Source: Thiohalospira halophila DSM 15071
Lineage (GTDB): Bacteria > Pseudomonadota > Gammaproteobacteria > Thiohalospirales > Thiohalospiraceae
Length of the DNA stretch: 64,000 nucleotides
NCBI RefSeq assembly: GCF_900112605.1
Contig: NZ_FOMJ01000007.1
Span: 94,185 to 158,184, forward strand
Reading direction: 5' to 3'
Shown here: positions 36,023 to 47,040 of the stretch, one piece after another
How the letters are laid out: every line of letters starts with the position of its first letter
Numbering within the stretch: position 1 is the first letter of the stretch
Translations under genes and position numbers: made by a program
The notes under the pieces: model-generated
Databases searched by the model: none
What the model was told of the DNA's origin: nothing
The model's input: only the letters and a program-made list of their open reading frames with translations

Positions 36023-37931
36023 CGGCCTGGTTACCCCCGCTCTGGAGCTCCATGAGCAGGGCGTTGAGCCGGCCCACGAAGCCGGCCGGCTCCTCCAGCT
36101 GCCCGCCCTCGGCCAGCACCGCCTGGTCGAACAGGACGTGGGTCCAGTCCTCGAAGCGCTTGCCCTCGGGCTCGTCCGCCAGCCGCTGCACCAGCGGATG
36201 GTCGGGATTGAGCTCGAGCCACGGCGGGGTCTGCGGGACCTCCTGGCCGGCGGCCTTGAGCATCCGCTCCAGGTTGGCGGAGAGCGCGTTCTCGTCGGCG
36301 ACCAGGCAGGCGGGCGAGGTGGTCAGGCGGTGGCTGGCGCGCACCCCCTTCACCTGGCCCTCCAGGACCTTTTCCACGCGCTCGCCGACCTCGCCCAGCC
36401 GCTGCTGGGCCTCTTCCTTCTCCTGGGCCTCGTCGGTGTCGTCGTCGCCGAGGCCGCTGAGGTCGATGTCGCCCTTGGCAACGGAGACGAAGGGGATCTC
36501 CTTGTACTCGGTGAGGTGGGCCATGAGCCACTCGTCCACCCGGTCGGAGAGCAGCAGCACCTCCACGCCCTTCTTGCGGAAGACCTCCAGGTGGGGGCTG
36601 GCGGCGGCCGCGGCGTGGCTCTCGGCGGTGATGTAGTAGATGGACTGCTGCCCCTCGGGCATGCGCTGGATGTAGTCCTCCAGGGAGACGGTCTGCTCGG
36701 CGCCCTCCCCGTGGGTGGAGGCGAAGCGCATGAGCCCGGCCAGGCGCTCCTTGTTGGCGGTGTCCTCGCCGGGGCCCTCCTTCATCACCGGGCCGAACTG
36801 GCTCCAGAAGGTGGCGTAGTTCTCCGGCTCGTCCTTCGCCATGGACTCCAGACGGTCCAGGACGCGCTTCACCGCCCCGGCGCGGATGGATTCGGTGACC
36901 TTGCTGCTCTGCAGGATCTCCCGGGAGACGTTGAGCGGCAGGTCGGCGGAGTCCACCACGCCGCGGACGAAGCGCAGGTAGTGGGGCAGCAGCTGCTCGC
37001 TGTCCTCCAGGATGAAAACGCGGCGGACGTAGAGCTTGAGGCCGTGGCGCTGCTCCCGGTCCCAGAGGTCGAAGGGCGCGCGCTGGGGCAGATAGAGCAG
37101 CAGGGTATATTCGAGCTTGCCCTCCACTCGGGCGTGGATCCAGGTGAGCGGATCCTCGAAGTCGTGGGCCACGTGCTTGTAGAAGCCCTTGTACTCCTCC
37201 TCGCCGATCTCGTTGCGCGGCCGGGTCCACAGCGCCGAGGCCTGGTTCACCGTCTCCCACTCGTTGCGATCCGGCCCCTCCTCGCCCTGCTTCGGCATGC
37301 GGATGGGCAGGCCGATGTGGTCGGACCAGGTGCGGATGATGTGGCGCAGCCGCATGTCCTCCAGGAACTCGTCCTCGCCCTCGCGCAGGTGGAGGGTGAT
37401 GCGGGTGCCGCGCTCGAGGCGGGTGATGTTATCCAGGGTGTATTCGCCCTCGCCGTCGCTCTCCCAGCGGACGCCGTGCTCGGCGCCCATGCCGGCGCGG
37501 CGGCTCTCCACCGTCACCCGGTCGGCGACGATGAAGGCGGAATAGAAGCCGACCCCGAACTGGCCGATGAGCTCGGCGTCCCGGGCCTGATCGCCGGTGA
37601 GCTGGTCGACGAAGGCGCGGGTCCCGGAACGGGCGATGGTGCCGATGTTCTCCACCACGTCGTCCCGGGACATGCCGATGCCGTTGTCGGCCACGCTGAC
37701 GGTGCGCGCCTCGGGGTCGTAGTCCACCTCCACGCACAGCTCCTCGTCGCCCTCCCAGAGCGCCTCGTCGGAGATCGCCTCGAAGCGGAGCTTGTCGGCG
37801 GCGTCGGCGCCGTTGGAGATGAGCTCGCGCAGGAAGATCTCCTTGCTGGAGTAGAGCGAGTGGATCATCAGGTGGAGGAGCTGGCTCACCTCCGCCTGAA
37901 AGCTGTGGGTCTCCTGGTGTTCACCGGCCAT
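36009..37931 (-). CDS. htpG: Chaperone HtpG (bacterial Hsp90)
   Basis: HtpG is the ATP-dependent Hsp90 homologue. The 640-residue product has the GHKL nucleotide-binding N-domain ([62 protein letters not shown]), the middle domain ([36 protein letters not shown]) and the C-terminal dimerisation domain. An acidic stretch ([15 protein letters not shown]) separates the middle and C-domains. A sigma-32-like promoter lies 77 bases upstream. The end overlaps miaA by 14 bases, which could extend heat induction to miaA-hfq-hflX. Confidence 0.97.
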   Translation of the reverse strand: MAGEHQETHSFQAEVSQLLHLMIHSLYSSKEIFLRELISNGADAADKLRFEAISDEALWEGDEELCVEVDYDPEARTVSVADNGIGMSRDDVVENIGTIARSGTRAFVDQLTGDQARDAELIGQFGVGFYSAFIVADRVTVESRRAGMGAEHGVRWESDGEGEYTLDNITRLERGTRITLHLREGEDEFLEDMRLRHIIRTWSDHIGLPIRMPKQGEEGPDRNEWETVNQASALWTRPRNEIGEEEYKGFYKHVAHDFEDPLTWIHARVEGKLEYTLLLYLPQRAPFDLWDREQRHGLKLYVRRVFILEDSEQLLPHYLRFVRGVVDSADLPLNVSREILQSSKVTESIRAGAVKRVLDRLESMAKDEPENYATFWSQFGPVMKEGPGEDTANKERLAGLMRFASTHGEGAEQTVSLEDYIQRMPEGQQSIYYITAESHAAAAASPHLEVFRKKGVEVLLLSDRVDEWLMAHLTEYKEIPFVSVAKGDIDLSGLGDDDTDEAQEKEEAQQRLGEVGERVEKVLEGQVKGVRASHRLTTSPACLVADENALSANLERMLKAAGQEVPQTPPWLELNPDHPLVQRLADEPEGKRFEDWTHVLFDQAVLAEGGQLEEPAGFVGRLNALLMELQSGGNQAGDRQ

Positions 37932-38007
37932 GGTTCTCCCCGTGTCGGTCTTGTGGTTGGCGTGACGATTTCCGGCGGGGCGGGCGGACCGCCCCGGAAC
38001 GTCGGCG

Positions 38008-38036
38008 ATGTGGGGGCGGCCTCTCGGGAGTTCAAC
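38008..38036 (-). promoter_or_regulatory. Sigma-32-like heat-shock promoter of htpG
   Basis: The minus strand has GTTGAA (38031-38036) and CCCCACAT (38008-38015) separated by 15 bases, close to the heat-shock consensus CTTGAA-N13-15-CCCCATnT. It lies 77 bases before the htpG ATG; a GC-rich hairpin (GGGGCGG/CCGCCCC near 37977-37995) sits in the leader. Confidence 0.65.
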
Positions 38037-38040
38037 CCCT

Positions 38041-39732
<1,692 letters not shown>

Positions 39733-39753
39733 GCCCGCTTAACCTGAGTCCGC

Positions 39754-40557
39754 CTATCCGCGCTGGAGGTGGGCGCGGATGCTGGCGGCGATCTCCTCCA
39801 CCGACATGGGCGTGACGTCGACGCAGGGGATCCGTTCGCGCCGGAACAGCGACTCCACCTGGCGGACCTCCTGGCGGCACTGCCCCACGGAGGCGTAGCG
39901 GCTGCCCGGGCGGCGCTCCTCCCGGATGGCCGCCAGCCGGCGCGCCTCGATGGTCAGGCCGAAGACCCGGTCGCGATTGTCCCAAAGGACCGCGGGCAGG
40001 CGGTCGCTCTCCAGATCGTCGTCGGTGAAGGGGTAGTTGGCGGCGCGCAGCCCGTGCTGCAGGGCCAGGTAGAGGCTGGTGGGCGTCTTCCCCGCCCGGG
40101 AGACCCCGGCCAGGATGACATCGGCGTCGGCGTAGCTCTGGGTGCTGACACCGTCGTCGTGGCCCAGTGCGTAGTCCACCGCCCGGATCCGGCGATCGTA
40201 GGAGGCCGCATCGGAGACCCCGTGGGAGCGGCCCACCTCGGCGGCGGCCCCCTCGCCGAAGAGTTCCCGCGCCGGCCCGGCGAAGTGCTCGAAGAAGTCC
40301 AGCAGCGGCAGCCCCGCCTCGCGGAAGACGGCCCGGATGTCCTCGTCGAGCAGGGTGGCGAGGATCACCGGATGGCAGCCGCTATCCGCCGCCTCCCGCT
40401 GGATCCGGGCCACGGTGGCCCGCGCCGTGGCCGCATCCCGGACGAAGGGCAGGGTCACCCGGCGCGCCTCGATCCCCGGATACTGGCTGGTCAGCGCCCG
40501 CCCCAGGGTCTCGGCGGTAATGCCGGTGCCGTCGGAGACGTGAAAGATGCAGAACAT
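39754..40557 (-). CDS. ppsR: PEP synthetase regulatory protein (kinase/pyrophosphorylase)
   Basis: PpsR inactivates PEP synthase by ADP-dependent phosphorylation of a Thr and reactivates it by phosphate-dependent pyrophosphorylation. The 267-residue DUF299 protein begins FHVSDGTGITAETLGRAL and has the P-loop GVSRAGKTPTSLYLA and the C-terminal SVEEIAASI segment. It is divergent from its target gene ppsA, the common arrangement, with a 99-base shared control region containing a perfect palindrome. Confidence 0.93.
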   Translation of the reverse strand: MFCIFHVSDGTGITAETLGRALTSQYPGIEARRVTLPFVRDAATARATVARIQREAADSGCHPVILATLLDEDIRAVFREAGLPLLDFFEHFAGPARELFGEGAAAEVGRSHGVSDAASYDRRIRAVDYALGHDDGVSTQSYADADVILAGVSRAGKTPTSLYLALQHGLRAANYPFTDDDLESDRLPAVLWDNRDRVFGLTIEARRLAAIREERRPGSRYASVGQCRQEVRQVESLFRRERIPCVDVTPMSVEEIAASIRAHLQRG

Positions 40558-40614
40558 GCACTCCTCCCGCGGGCTTGAGCGCCCGCCATCCGGGGGCCAC
40601 TATAGCAGTCAGCA

Positions 40615-40628
40615 GGGGCGATCGCCCC
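40615..40628. promoter_or_regulatory. Perfect 14-base palindrome in ppsR/ppsA control region
   Basis: GGGGCGATCGCCCC is perfectly self-complementary and lies midway between the two divergent starts, about 30 bases before ppsA and 58 before ppsR, next to a TATAGC box on the plus strand. It looks like a regulator operator; the regulator is unknown. Confidence 0.45.
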
Positions 40629-40656
40629 GACCGTGGGCAGCACCAAGGAGGCAGCC

Positions 40657-43044
40657 GTGACCGACCGGGAATATGTAGTCCGCTTCGAGGACCTGGGGAT
40701 GGGCGACGTGGAGCGGGTGGGGGGCAAGAACGCCTCCCTGGGCGAGATGATCAGCCAGCTCGGCGCCGCCGGCGTCCAGGTCCCCGAGGGCTTCGCCACC
40801 ACGGCCACTGCCTACCGCGACTTCCTGGATACCAACGGCCTCACCGAGCGCATCCGCGAGGCGCTGGACGGGCTGGACACCAACGACACCCACGCCCTGG
40901 TGGAGACCGGTGAGCGCATCCGCGGCTGGATCATGGAGGCCCCCTTCCACCCGGAACTGGAGTCGGCGCTGAAGACCGCCTACGCCGAGCTCATGGGGCG
41001 CCACGACCACGACATCGAGCTGGCCGTGCGCTCCTCGGCCACCGCCGAGGACCTCCCCGACGCCTCCTTCGCCGGCCAGCAGGAGACCTACCTCAACGTC
41101 CGCGGCGAGGCCGACTTCCTCGCCGCCATCAAGGCGGTCTTCGCCTCCCTCTACAACGACCGCGCCATCTCCTACCGCGTCCACAAGGGCTTCGAGCACG
41201 GCCAGGTGGCCCTCTCCGCCGGCGTCCAGCGCATGGTGCGCAGCGACATCGGCGCCAGCGGCGTCATGTTCACCCTGGACACCGAATCGGGCTTCCGCGA
41301 CGTGGTCTTCATCACCGGCGCCTGGGGCCTGGGGGAGACGGTGGTCCAGGGCTCGGTGAATCCCGACGAGTTCTACGTCCACAAGCCCACCCTGGCCGCC
41401 GGCCACTACCCCATCGTGCGGCGCTCCCTGGGGGAGAAGGCCATCCGCATGGTCTATCGCGACGAGGGCAATGACGACGAGGGCCACGCCACCCGCACCG
41501 AGGAGACGCCGGAGGCCGACCGCCAGCGCTTCTGCATCGATGACGAGGATGTGGCCAGCCTCGCCCGCCAGGCGATGACCATCGAGGAGCACTACGGCCG
41601 GCCCATGGACATCGAGTGGGGCAAGGACGGCCGCGACGGCCGGCTCTTCATCCTCCAGGCCCGCCCGGAGACGGTGAAGAGCCAGGACAGCGGCCAGTCC
41701 ATCAAGCGCTACCACATGAAGGAGACCGGCGAGGCGCTCATCACCGGCCGCGCCATCGGCGGCGGCATCGGCGCCGGCCGGGTGCGGGTCATCGACACCC
41801 CCAAGGAGATGCACCGGGTCGAGCCCGGCGACATCCTGGTCACCGACATGACCGACCCCGACTGGGAGCCGGTGATGAAGCGGGCCTCGGCCATCGTCAC
41901 CAACCGCGGCGGCCGCACCTGCCACGCCGCCATCATCGCCCGGGAGCTGGGGATCCCGGCGGTGGTGGGGGCCACCGGCGCCACCGACACCCTGCCGGAC
42001 AGCAGCCCGGTCACCGTCTCCTGCGCCGAGGGGGATACCGGCTACGTCTACGCCGGGGAACTGGCCTTCGAGGTCTCCGAGGTGAGCCTGGAGAAGATGC
42101 CGGATCTGCCCTTCAAGGTAATGATGAACGTCGGCAACCCCGACCGCGCCTTCGACTTCCAGTTCCTCCCCAACCACGGCGTGGGCCTGGCGCGGCTGGA
42201 GTTCATCATCAACCGGATGATCGGGATCCACCCCAAGGCGCTGCTGAACCTCGCCGACCAGAGCCCGGCGGTGCAGGCGGAGATCGCCGAGCGCACCGCC
42301 GGCTACGAGGACGGCCCGGGCTTCTACGTGGACAAGCTGGCCGAGGGCATTGCCACCCTCGCCGCCGCCTTCTGGCCCAAGCCGGTCATCGTCCGGATGT
42401 CCGACTTCAAGTCCAACGAGTACGCCAACCTGCTGGGCGGCGAGGCCTACGAGCCGGACGAGGAGAATCCCATGCTCGGCTTCCGCGGGGCCTCGCGCTA
42501 CGTCAGCGAGACCTTCCGCGACTGCTTCGAGCTGGAGGTGCGGGCGCTGAAGAAGGTCCGCGAGACCATGGGACTGACCAACGTCGAGGTGATGATCCCC
42601 TTCGTGCGGACGGTGGCCGAGGGCCAGGCGGTGGAGCGGCTACTGGCCGACAACGGCCTCAAGCGCGGGGAGAACGGGCTCAAGGTCATCATGATGTGCG
42701 AGATCCCGGCCAACGCCCTGCTCGCCGACGACTTCCTGGAGCACTTCGACGGCTTCTCCATCGGCTCCAACGACCTCACCCAGCTCACCCTGGGGCTGGA
42801 CCGCGACTCCGGCCTGGTGGCGGAGTCCTTCGACGAGCGCAACCCGGCGGTGAAGCAGCTCCTGCACACCGCCATCCAGGCGGCCCGCGCGAAGGGCAAG
42901 TACATCGGGATCTGCGGCCAGGGCCCCTCGGACTACCCGGACCTGGCCAAGTGGCTCATGGACGAGGGGATCGAGAGCGTCTCCCTGAACCCCGACTCGG
43001 TGGTGGAGACCTGGCTCTACCTCGCCGGCGAGGGCAAGGGCTGA
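40657..43044 (+). CDS. ppsA: Phosphoenolpyruvate synthase
   Basis: PpsA makes PEP from pyruvate and ATP, the entry to gluconeogenesis. The GTG at 40657 is chosen because AAGGAGG lies 5 bases upstream; the product is 795 residues, the normal length. The N-terminal ATP-grasp domain ([36 protein letters not shown]), the swivelling His domain with the phosphocarrier His in [14 protein letters not shown], and the C-terminal barrel with [17 protein letters not shown] and the catalytic Cys in GICGQGPSD are present. The regulatory Thr two residues before the His is conserved (RTCH), consistent with control by PpsR. Confidence 0.96.
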   Translation: MTDREYVVRFEDLGMGDVERVGGKNASLGEMISQLGAAGVQVPEGFATTATAYRDFLDTNGLTERIREALDGLDTNDTHALVETGERIRGWIMEAPFHPELESALKTAYAELMGRHDHDIELAVRSSATAEDLPDASFAGQQETYLNVRGEADFLAAIKAVFASLYNDRAISYRVHKGFEHGQVALSAGVQRMVRSDIGASGVMFTLDTESGFRDVVFITGAWGLGETVVQGSVNPDEFYVHKPTLAAGHYPIVRRSLGEKAIRMVYRDEGNDDEGHATRTEETPEADRQRFCIDDEDVASLARQAMTIEEHYGRPMDIEWGKDGRDGRLFILQARPETVKSQDSGQSIKRYHMKETGEALITGRAIGGGIGAGRVRVIDTPKEMHRVEPGDILVTDMTDPDWEPVMKRASAIVTNRGGRTCHAAIIARELGIPAVVGATGATDTLPDSSPVTVSCAEGDTGYVYAGELAFEVSEVSLEKMPDLPFKVMMNVGNPDRAFDFQFLPNHGVGLARLEFIINRMIGIHPKALLNLADQSPAVQAEIAERTAGYEDGPGFYVDKLAEGIATLAAAFWPKPVIVRMSDFKSNEYANLLGGEAYEPDEENPMLGFRGASRYVSETFRDCFELEVRALKKVRETMGLTNVEVMIPFVRTVAEGQAVERLLADNGLKRGENGLKVIMMCEIPANALLADDFLEHFDGFSIGSNDLTQLTLGLDRDSGLVAESFDERNPAVKQLLHTAIQAARAKGKYIGICGQGPSDYPDLAKWLMDEGIESVSLNPDSVVETWLYLAGEGKG

Positions 43045-43067
43045 AGCCCCGGGCCCGGACGGGGGCT
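43045..43067. terminator. Hairpin between convergent ppsA and Crp-like gene
   Basis: AGCCCC immediately after the ppsA stop pairs with GGGGCT at 43062-43067, across a GC-rich loop. There is no T-run, so this is a weak, possibly bidirectional terminator. Confidence 0.35.
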
Positions 43068-43810
43068 CAGTTGGCGTGGGTACCGGCCGCGTCCGACTCG
43101 TCCGGGTTGCCGGCGTCGGGGCGGGAGTCGGCCAGCCACTGCTCCAGCCGGGCGTAGTCCACCCGCGACCGGATCACGCCGCTGCTGTCGGGGTTCGGCG
43201 TGATGATCGCCCCCCGCCTGGCCAGCTCCCGGATCACCGCCTTGACCCCGGGCCGGGAGACGCCGGTATCGGTGCTGATCCGAGTCGGATCCAGGACGAC
43301 CTCGGGGCCGACCCGCTCCCCCTGCTCCGGCCACTGGCGGACGATGGCGTAGGCCACCGCCCACCGGTCGCGCTGGGAGCGCAGGTCGGCGGCCAGCTCG
43401 TTGGCGGCCACCACCTTGTTGGAGAGCGACCGGATCACCCGGATGGTCAGCTCCGGCAGCTTGGTCACCGCGTCCATGAAGTCGTCGTTGGAGAAGACGA
43501 CCACCTTCAGGGATTCCCGCGCCCGGATGGTGCCGGTCCGCCGCAGGTCGTGGAACAACCCCATCTCGCCGAACATCGATCCCGGTCCGACGGTGGCGAT
43601 CACGTTCTCCTGCCCACCCTCGTCGGCGCGCAGGACCTCGGCCTCCCCGGCGAGGATGATGTAGACCCAGTGGGAGGTATCGCCCTCGTGGAAGACGACC
43701 TTGCCGGCATCGTAGATCCGGACCTTGCCATGTCGGGTGAGGAAGTCCGCCAGCTTGCGGCTGGGGCGCTCGGCCTCCCGGCCCGGGGAGGAATAGTCTT
43801 TCGGATTCAT
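43067..43810 (-). CDS. Crp/Fnr-family transcriptional regulator (paralogue A)
   Basis: The 247-residue protein has a cyclic-nucleotide-binding fold at about 18-130 (GKVVFHEGDTSHWVYIILAGEAEVL, FGEMGLFHDLRRTGTIRARE) and a winged helix at about 155-225 (TRISTDTGVSRPGVKAVIRELARRGAI). The cAMP-contact region reads RTGT instead of the RSA of true CRP, and there are no N-terminal Fnr-type cysteines, so the effector is unknown. The C-terminal end is acidic. The start at 43810 begins MNPKDYSSPGREAER. It is divergent from a close paralogue, sharing an 84-base promoter region. Confidence 0.85.
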   Translation of the reverse strand: MNPKDYSSPGREAERPSRKLADFLTRHGKVRIYDAGKVVFHEGDTSHWVYIILAGEAEVLRADEGGQENVIATVGPGSMFGEMGLFHDLRRTGTIRARESLKVVVFSNDDFMDAVTKLPELTIRVIRSLSNKVVAANELAADLRSQRDRWAVAYAIVRQWPEQGERVGPEVVLDPTRISTDTGVSRPGVKAVIRELARRGAIITPNPDSSGVIRSRVDYARLEQWLADSRPDAGNPDESDAAGTHAN

Positions 43811-43894
43811 GGAATCAGAGTGTGAAGCCGTCGATGGAAAGCGGCAAGTCCGACACCCACACTGGGGGCGTTCCACTTCCACAAGGCCGCACCC

Positions 43895-44620
43895 ATGGTC
43901 GCCAAAACCCAGAGCTCGCTGGCCAACGCCCGCTCCAGCCGCCTCAGCGACGAGGTCACCCGCTTCCTGACCCGGCACGGGCGCACCCGCCGCTTCCCCG
44001 CCGGGGCCGAGGTGGTGGGCGAGAACGAGCCGGCCACCACCGTCTTCGTCCTCCTGGACGGCGAGGCCGAGGTCCTCAAGGCCGTGGAGGGCAGCCAGCC
44101 CTCGGTGGTGGCGAACCTGGGGGTCGGCGCCATCTTCGGCGAGATGGGGCTCTTCCACGACCTGACCCGCACCGGCACCGTGCGCGCCGCCACGGAACTT
44201 ACCGCCGTGGAGTTCGCCAATGACGACTTCCTGGACGCGGTGACCCAGCTACCGGAACTCACCTTCCGCCTCATGCGGTCGCTCTCCACCAAGGTGAGCA
44301 GCACCAACGAGATCCTGGCCGACAGCCACCGCGACCGCGCGCGCTGGGTGGTGGGCTACCACCTCCTGGCCGGCGGCGAGGGCCAGTCGTTCAAGCTGGA
44401 TCTGCGGGCCCTGGCGGAGCAGAGCGGGATCCCGCGGGCGAGCCTGCGTTCGGTGGTGGACGAGCTGGCCGACAAGGGGGCCATCTCCCGCCTGGTCCAT
44501 CGCGGTAACGGGGTCGTGGAGGTGGCGGTGGACCGGGAGCGACTCAATCGTCGCCTGGGCGCGGTCGTGCCGTCGGCGACCGACGACATCGCCGATCAAC
44601 GGCGGGTGGTCAAGCGCTAG
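43895..44620 (+). CDS. Crp/Fnr-family transcriptional regulator (paralogue B)
   Basis: The 241-residue protein is alignable with the divergent neighbour over its whole length: RLSDEVTRFLTRHGRTRRF matches RKLADFLTRHGKVRIY, and FGEMGLFHDLTRTGTVRAA matches FGEMGLFHDLRRTGTIRAR. The helix-turn-helix (LRALAEQSGIPRASLRSVVDELADKGAI) is present but its recognition helix differs, so the two may bind different sites. The same RTGT replaces the CRP cAMP residues. Downstream (convergent) is a NifU-domain gene. The pair most likely arose by local inverted duplication. Confidence 0.85.
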   Translation: MVAKTQSSLANARSSRLSDEVTRFLTRHGRTRRFPAGAEVVGENEPATTVFVLLDGEAEVLKAVEGSQPSVVANLGVGAIFGEMGLFHDLTRTGTVRAATELTAVEFANDDFLDAVTQLPELTFRLMRSLSTKVSSTNEILADSHRDRARWVVGYHLLAGGEGQSFKLDLRALAEQSGIPRASLRSVVDELADKGAISRLVHRGNGVVEVAVDRERLNRRLGAVVPSATDDIADQRRVVKR

Positions 44621-44641
44621 GCCGGATCGACGAATCGGGGT

Positions 44642-45043
44642 TCAGAAGACGTTCTCCACCCGGGCCACCCCGGGGACCGCCTCCACCACCATCCGCTCCA
44701 CCACGTTGCGCAGGTCCAGCGGCGCGCTGGGGCAGCCCACGCACGCCCCCTTGAGGCGCACCCGGACCACCCGCTCCTCCACTGCCACCAGCTCCAGATC
44801 GCCGCCGTCGCGGTTCAGGATGAGCCGTGCCTGGTCGACGGCCTCGCGCACCGGCCCCTCCTCCGGCAGGGGATAGGCCTCGGCGTCGTGGCCCCAGCCG
44901 CCGGTGGCGCGGCTGCGCTCCGCCAGCGCCTGAGCCCGGGCCAGCTCGAAGGCGCGATCGGGATCCTCCTCCTCGATGGCGTCCAGCTCCTCCTCGGTAT
45001 AGAAGCGCACCGCGCGGGTCCCGGATTCCTGCTCCTCGCTCAT
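44642..45043 (-). CDS. NifU-C-domain iron-sulfur scaffold-like protein
   Basis: The 133-residue protein has a C-terminal NifU/NfuA-type domain with CVGCPSAP (Cys101 and Cys104), the residues that bind a transient [4Fe-4S] cluster, preceded by NRDGGDLELVAV. The first 65 residues are acidic and unlike the A-type domain of NfuA (FYTEEELDAIEEEDPDRAFE), so this is a single-domain Nfu with an unknown N-terminus. It probably delivers Fe-S clusters. It is divergent from a sulfurtransferase gene, a functionally compatible neighbour. Confidence 0.82.
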   Translation of the reverse strand: MSEEQESGTRAVRFYTEEELDAIEEEDPDRAFELARAQALAERSRATGGWGHDAEAYPLPEEGPVREAVDQARLILNRDGGDLELVAVEERVVRVRLKGACVGCPSAPLDLRNVVERMVVEAVPGVARVENVF

Positions 45044-45127
45044 GATTCACCCTCTCGAAGGCCGCGCCGGCACTCTACACCGCCGTCGGACGACAGACCA
45101 CCGACCACTAGCGGGGAAACACCGGAA

Positions 45128-45144
45128 GCCGCTAAGGTAGCGGC
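45128..45144. repeat. Inverted repeat upstream of sulfurtransferase
   Basis: GCCGCTA and TAGCGGC form perfect 7-base arms with a 3-base spacer, 34 bases before the sulfurtransferase ATG in the 134-base divergent gap. It may be an operator or a leader hairpin. Confidence 0.4.
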
Positions 45145-45177
45145 ATCGCCGGACGCAGCAACAATGCAAGGAGACCC

Positions 45178-46014
45178 ATGATGAATCGCGACCACCCCTG
45201 GATCATCTCTCCCGAGGAGCTGTCCCGCCGGCTGGAGGAAGGATCGGACCTCCGGGTCATCGACCTGGGCGATGCCGATACCTTCGCCCGGGGGCACATC
45301 CCCGGGTCGGTGCAGATCCCCTTCCAGGCCCTGGTCCACGGCGATGGCGTGGTCAAGGGGCTGCTGGCCGATGCGGCCGAGCTCTCCCGCCACCTGGAGG
45401 CGGCCGGGGTCACCCCGGAGACCACCATCATCGCCTGTGACGACGAGGGCGGTGGTCGCGCCTCCCGGCTGCTGTGGACCCTGGCCACCGCCGGCCACAC
45501 CCGCGCCGCGCTGCTGGATGGCGGTCGCGATGCCTGGATCGCCGCCGGTCTGCCCACCAGCACCGAGCTGGCGACCCCCGAGGCGGGCCACTACCCCGTG
45601 CACTACACGGCGCGGGAGGAGACCGTGGCCACCCGGGACGAGATCCTGCGCCACCTGCGGGACCCCCACTACGCCCTCTGGGACGCGCGCTCGCCGGCGG
45701 AATTCAGTGGCGAGGACGTACGGGCCGCACGGGGCGGACACATCCCCGGGGCGATCAACCTGGAGTGGACCTGGCTCATGGACAATGCCCACGACCGGCG
45801 CCTGAAGGACGAGGCGACCATCCGGGAGAAGCTGGACTTCCTCGGCTTCACGCCGAACCGGTGCGTGGTCACCTACTGCCAGACCCACCACCGCTCGGCC
45901 CTGCCGTGGCTCGTCCTGAAATGGCTGGGATACCCGGAGGTGAAGGGCTATCCGGGCGCCTGGTCGGACTGGGGGAATGCGGAGACGACGCCGGTGGCCA
46001 CCGGCTCCGCCTGA
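45178..46014 (+). CDS. Tandem-rhodanese sulfurtransferase
   Basis: The 278-residue protein has two rhodanese domains. The C-terminal active-site loop is CQTHHRS with Cys234, and the N-terminal domain carries DDEGGGR in place of the loop and is inactive, as in thiosulfate and 3-mercaptopyruvate sulfurtransferases. The HH in the loop differs from the CRxGxR/CGTGVT patterns of classic enzymes, so the donor is uncertain. AAGGAG sits 5 bases before the first of two tandem ATGs. No signal peptide, so it is cytoplasmic. It may supply sulfur to the adjacent Nfu-like protein or act in thiosulfate metabolism. Confidence 0.85.
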   Translation: MMNRDHPWIISPEELSRRLEEGSDLRVIDLGDADTFARGHIPGSVQIPFQALVHGDGVVKGLLADAAELSRHLEAAGVTPETTIIACDDEGGGRASRLLWTLATAGHTRAALLDGGRDAWIAAGLPTSTELATPEAGHYPVHYTAREETVATRDEILRHLRDPHYALWDARSPAEFSGEDVRAARGGHIPGAINLEWTWLMDNAHDRRLKDEATIREKLDFLGFTPNRCVVTYCQTHHRSALPWLVLKWLGYPEVKGYPGAWSDWGNAETTPVATGSA

Positions 46015-46035
46015 ATCACCTACGCCTGAACCGCC

Positions 46036-46752
46036 TCAGGCCTTTGCCCCCCAGTCGGTGAGGCGGGCGCGCAGCCGCTTGTGCGCCTGGCTGAGGATCT
46101 GGCTGACCCGCGACTCGGTCACCCCCTGCACCTCCCCGATCTCGCGCAGGTTGAGCTCGTGGTCGTAATACATGGCCATGATCAGCCGTTCGCGCTCGGG
46201 GAGATTGCGGATGGCCTCGGCCAGCCCCTCGCGGAACGCCTCATCCTCCACCCCTTCCTGGGGCGTCGGCGTCTGGGCCGGCATGGCCTCGGTTATATCG
46301 CCGTCGGCGGAGAGGTCCTCCAGGCTGAAGACCCGGGCCGAGGAGGTCTCCCGCAGGAGCTGGTGGTACTCCTCCTGACTGACCCCGAGCTCGGCGACGA
46401 TCTCCTCGTCGCGGGCATCCCGCCCCTCGCGCTGTTCCACGGTCTGGATGGCCTCAGCGAGATCGCGCGCCTTACGGTGGATCGACTTGGGCGCCCAGTC
46501 GTACCGGCGCAGCTCGTCGAGCATGGAGCCGCGGATCCGGATGGTGGCGTAGGTCTCGAAGGTGGCACCCTGGGTGGCGTCGTACTGCCGCGCGGCGTCC
46601 AGCAGCCCCATCATGCCGGCCTGGAGCAGGTCATCGAGCTGGACACTGGGCGGCAGCCGCCCCATGAGGTGATGCGCCAGGCGCTTTACCAGGGGGGCAT
46701 AGCGCTCGACGAGGTCATCCTGCTGCCGGGCATTCTCGATCTGGGAATACAT
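46036..46752 (-). CDS. fliA: Flagellar sigma factor sigma-28 (FliA)
   Basis: FliA directs transcription of late flagellar, motor and chemotaxis genes. The 238-residue product has region 2 (LVKRLAHHLMGRLPPSVQLDDLLQAGMMGLLDAARQYD, TFETYATIRIRGSMLDELRRYDW), region 3 (PKSIHRKARDLAEAI) and region 4 (LPERERLIMAMYYDHELNLREIGEVQGVTESRVSQILSQAHKRLR). The ATG at 46752 has GGAG 5 bases upstream and gives the normal length. Here it is separated from the flhF/fleN genes that usually surround it; motAB lie 1.3 kb away. Confidence 0.95.
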   Translation of the reverse strand: MYSQIENARQQDDLVERYAPLVKRLAHHLMGRLPPSVQLDDLLQAGMMGLLDAARQYDATQGATFETYATIRIRGSMLDELRRYDWAPKSIHRKARDLAEAIQTVEQREGRDARDEEIVAELGVSQEEYHQLLRETSSARVFSLEDLSADGDITEAMPAQTPTPQEGVEDEAFREGLAEAIRNLPERERLIMAMYYDHELNLREIGEVQGVTESRVSQILSQAHKRLRARLTDWGAKA

Positions 46753-46842
46753 GGACTCCGTGGGCTCGCGGACAGCACTGCGACCGGGGTTCGTCAGGCG
46801 AGCATACACAAGGGCCGAGTTGGTGAAAAGCCGCTCAGGCCG

Positions 46843-47034
46843 TCAGCCTTTCCCCTCCCTGGGGGAGAAGTAGAGGCAGTCGTGACCGGAGGACTCGCGC
46901 ACATCGAAGACCGGCAGGCGCCGGGACTTGAAGCCCAGGGCGCGGCAGCCGTAGGGGAAGCTCTCCTCCCAGGTGATGTAGTGGTGGCGGCACTTCCAGC
47001 AATCCGCCCGGTTAATGTCCTTATCGCGGTCCAT
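46843..47034 (-). CDS. Small cysteine-rich protein next to orn
   Basis: This 63-residue protein has four cysteines: CWKC near residues 12-15, one in YGCRALGF and one in HDCLYFSP. The arrangement suggests a small zinc- or Fe-S-binding fold. It starts with charged residues and ends PREGKG. It lies 6 bases downstream of orn on the same strand and is probably co-transcribed with it. I recognise similar short proteins beside orn in related bacteria but know no function. Confidence 0.6.
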   Translation of the reverse strand: MDRDKDINRADCWKCRHHYITWEESFPYGCRALGFKSRRLPVFDVRESSGHDCLYFSPREGKG

Positions 47035-47040
47035 GGGCCA

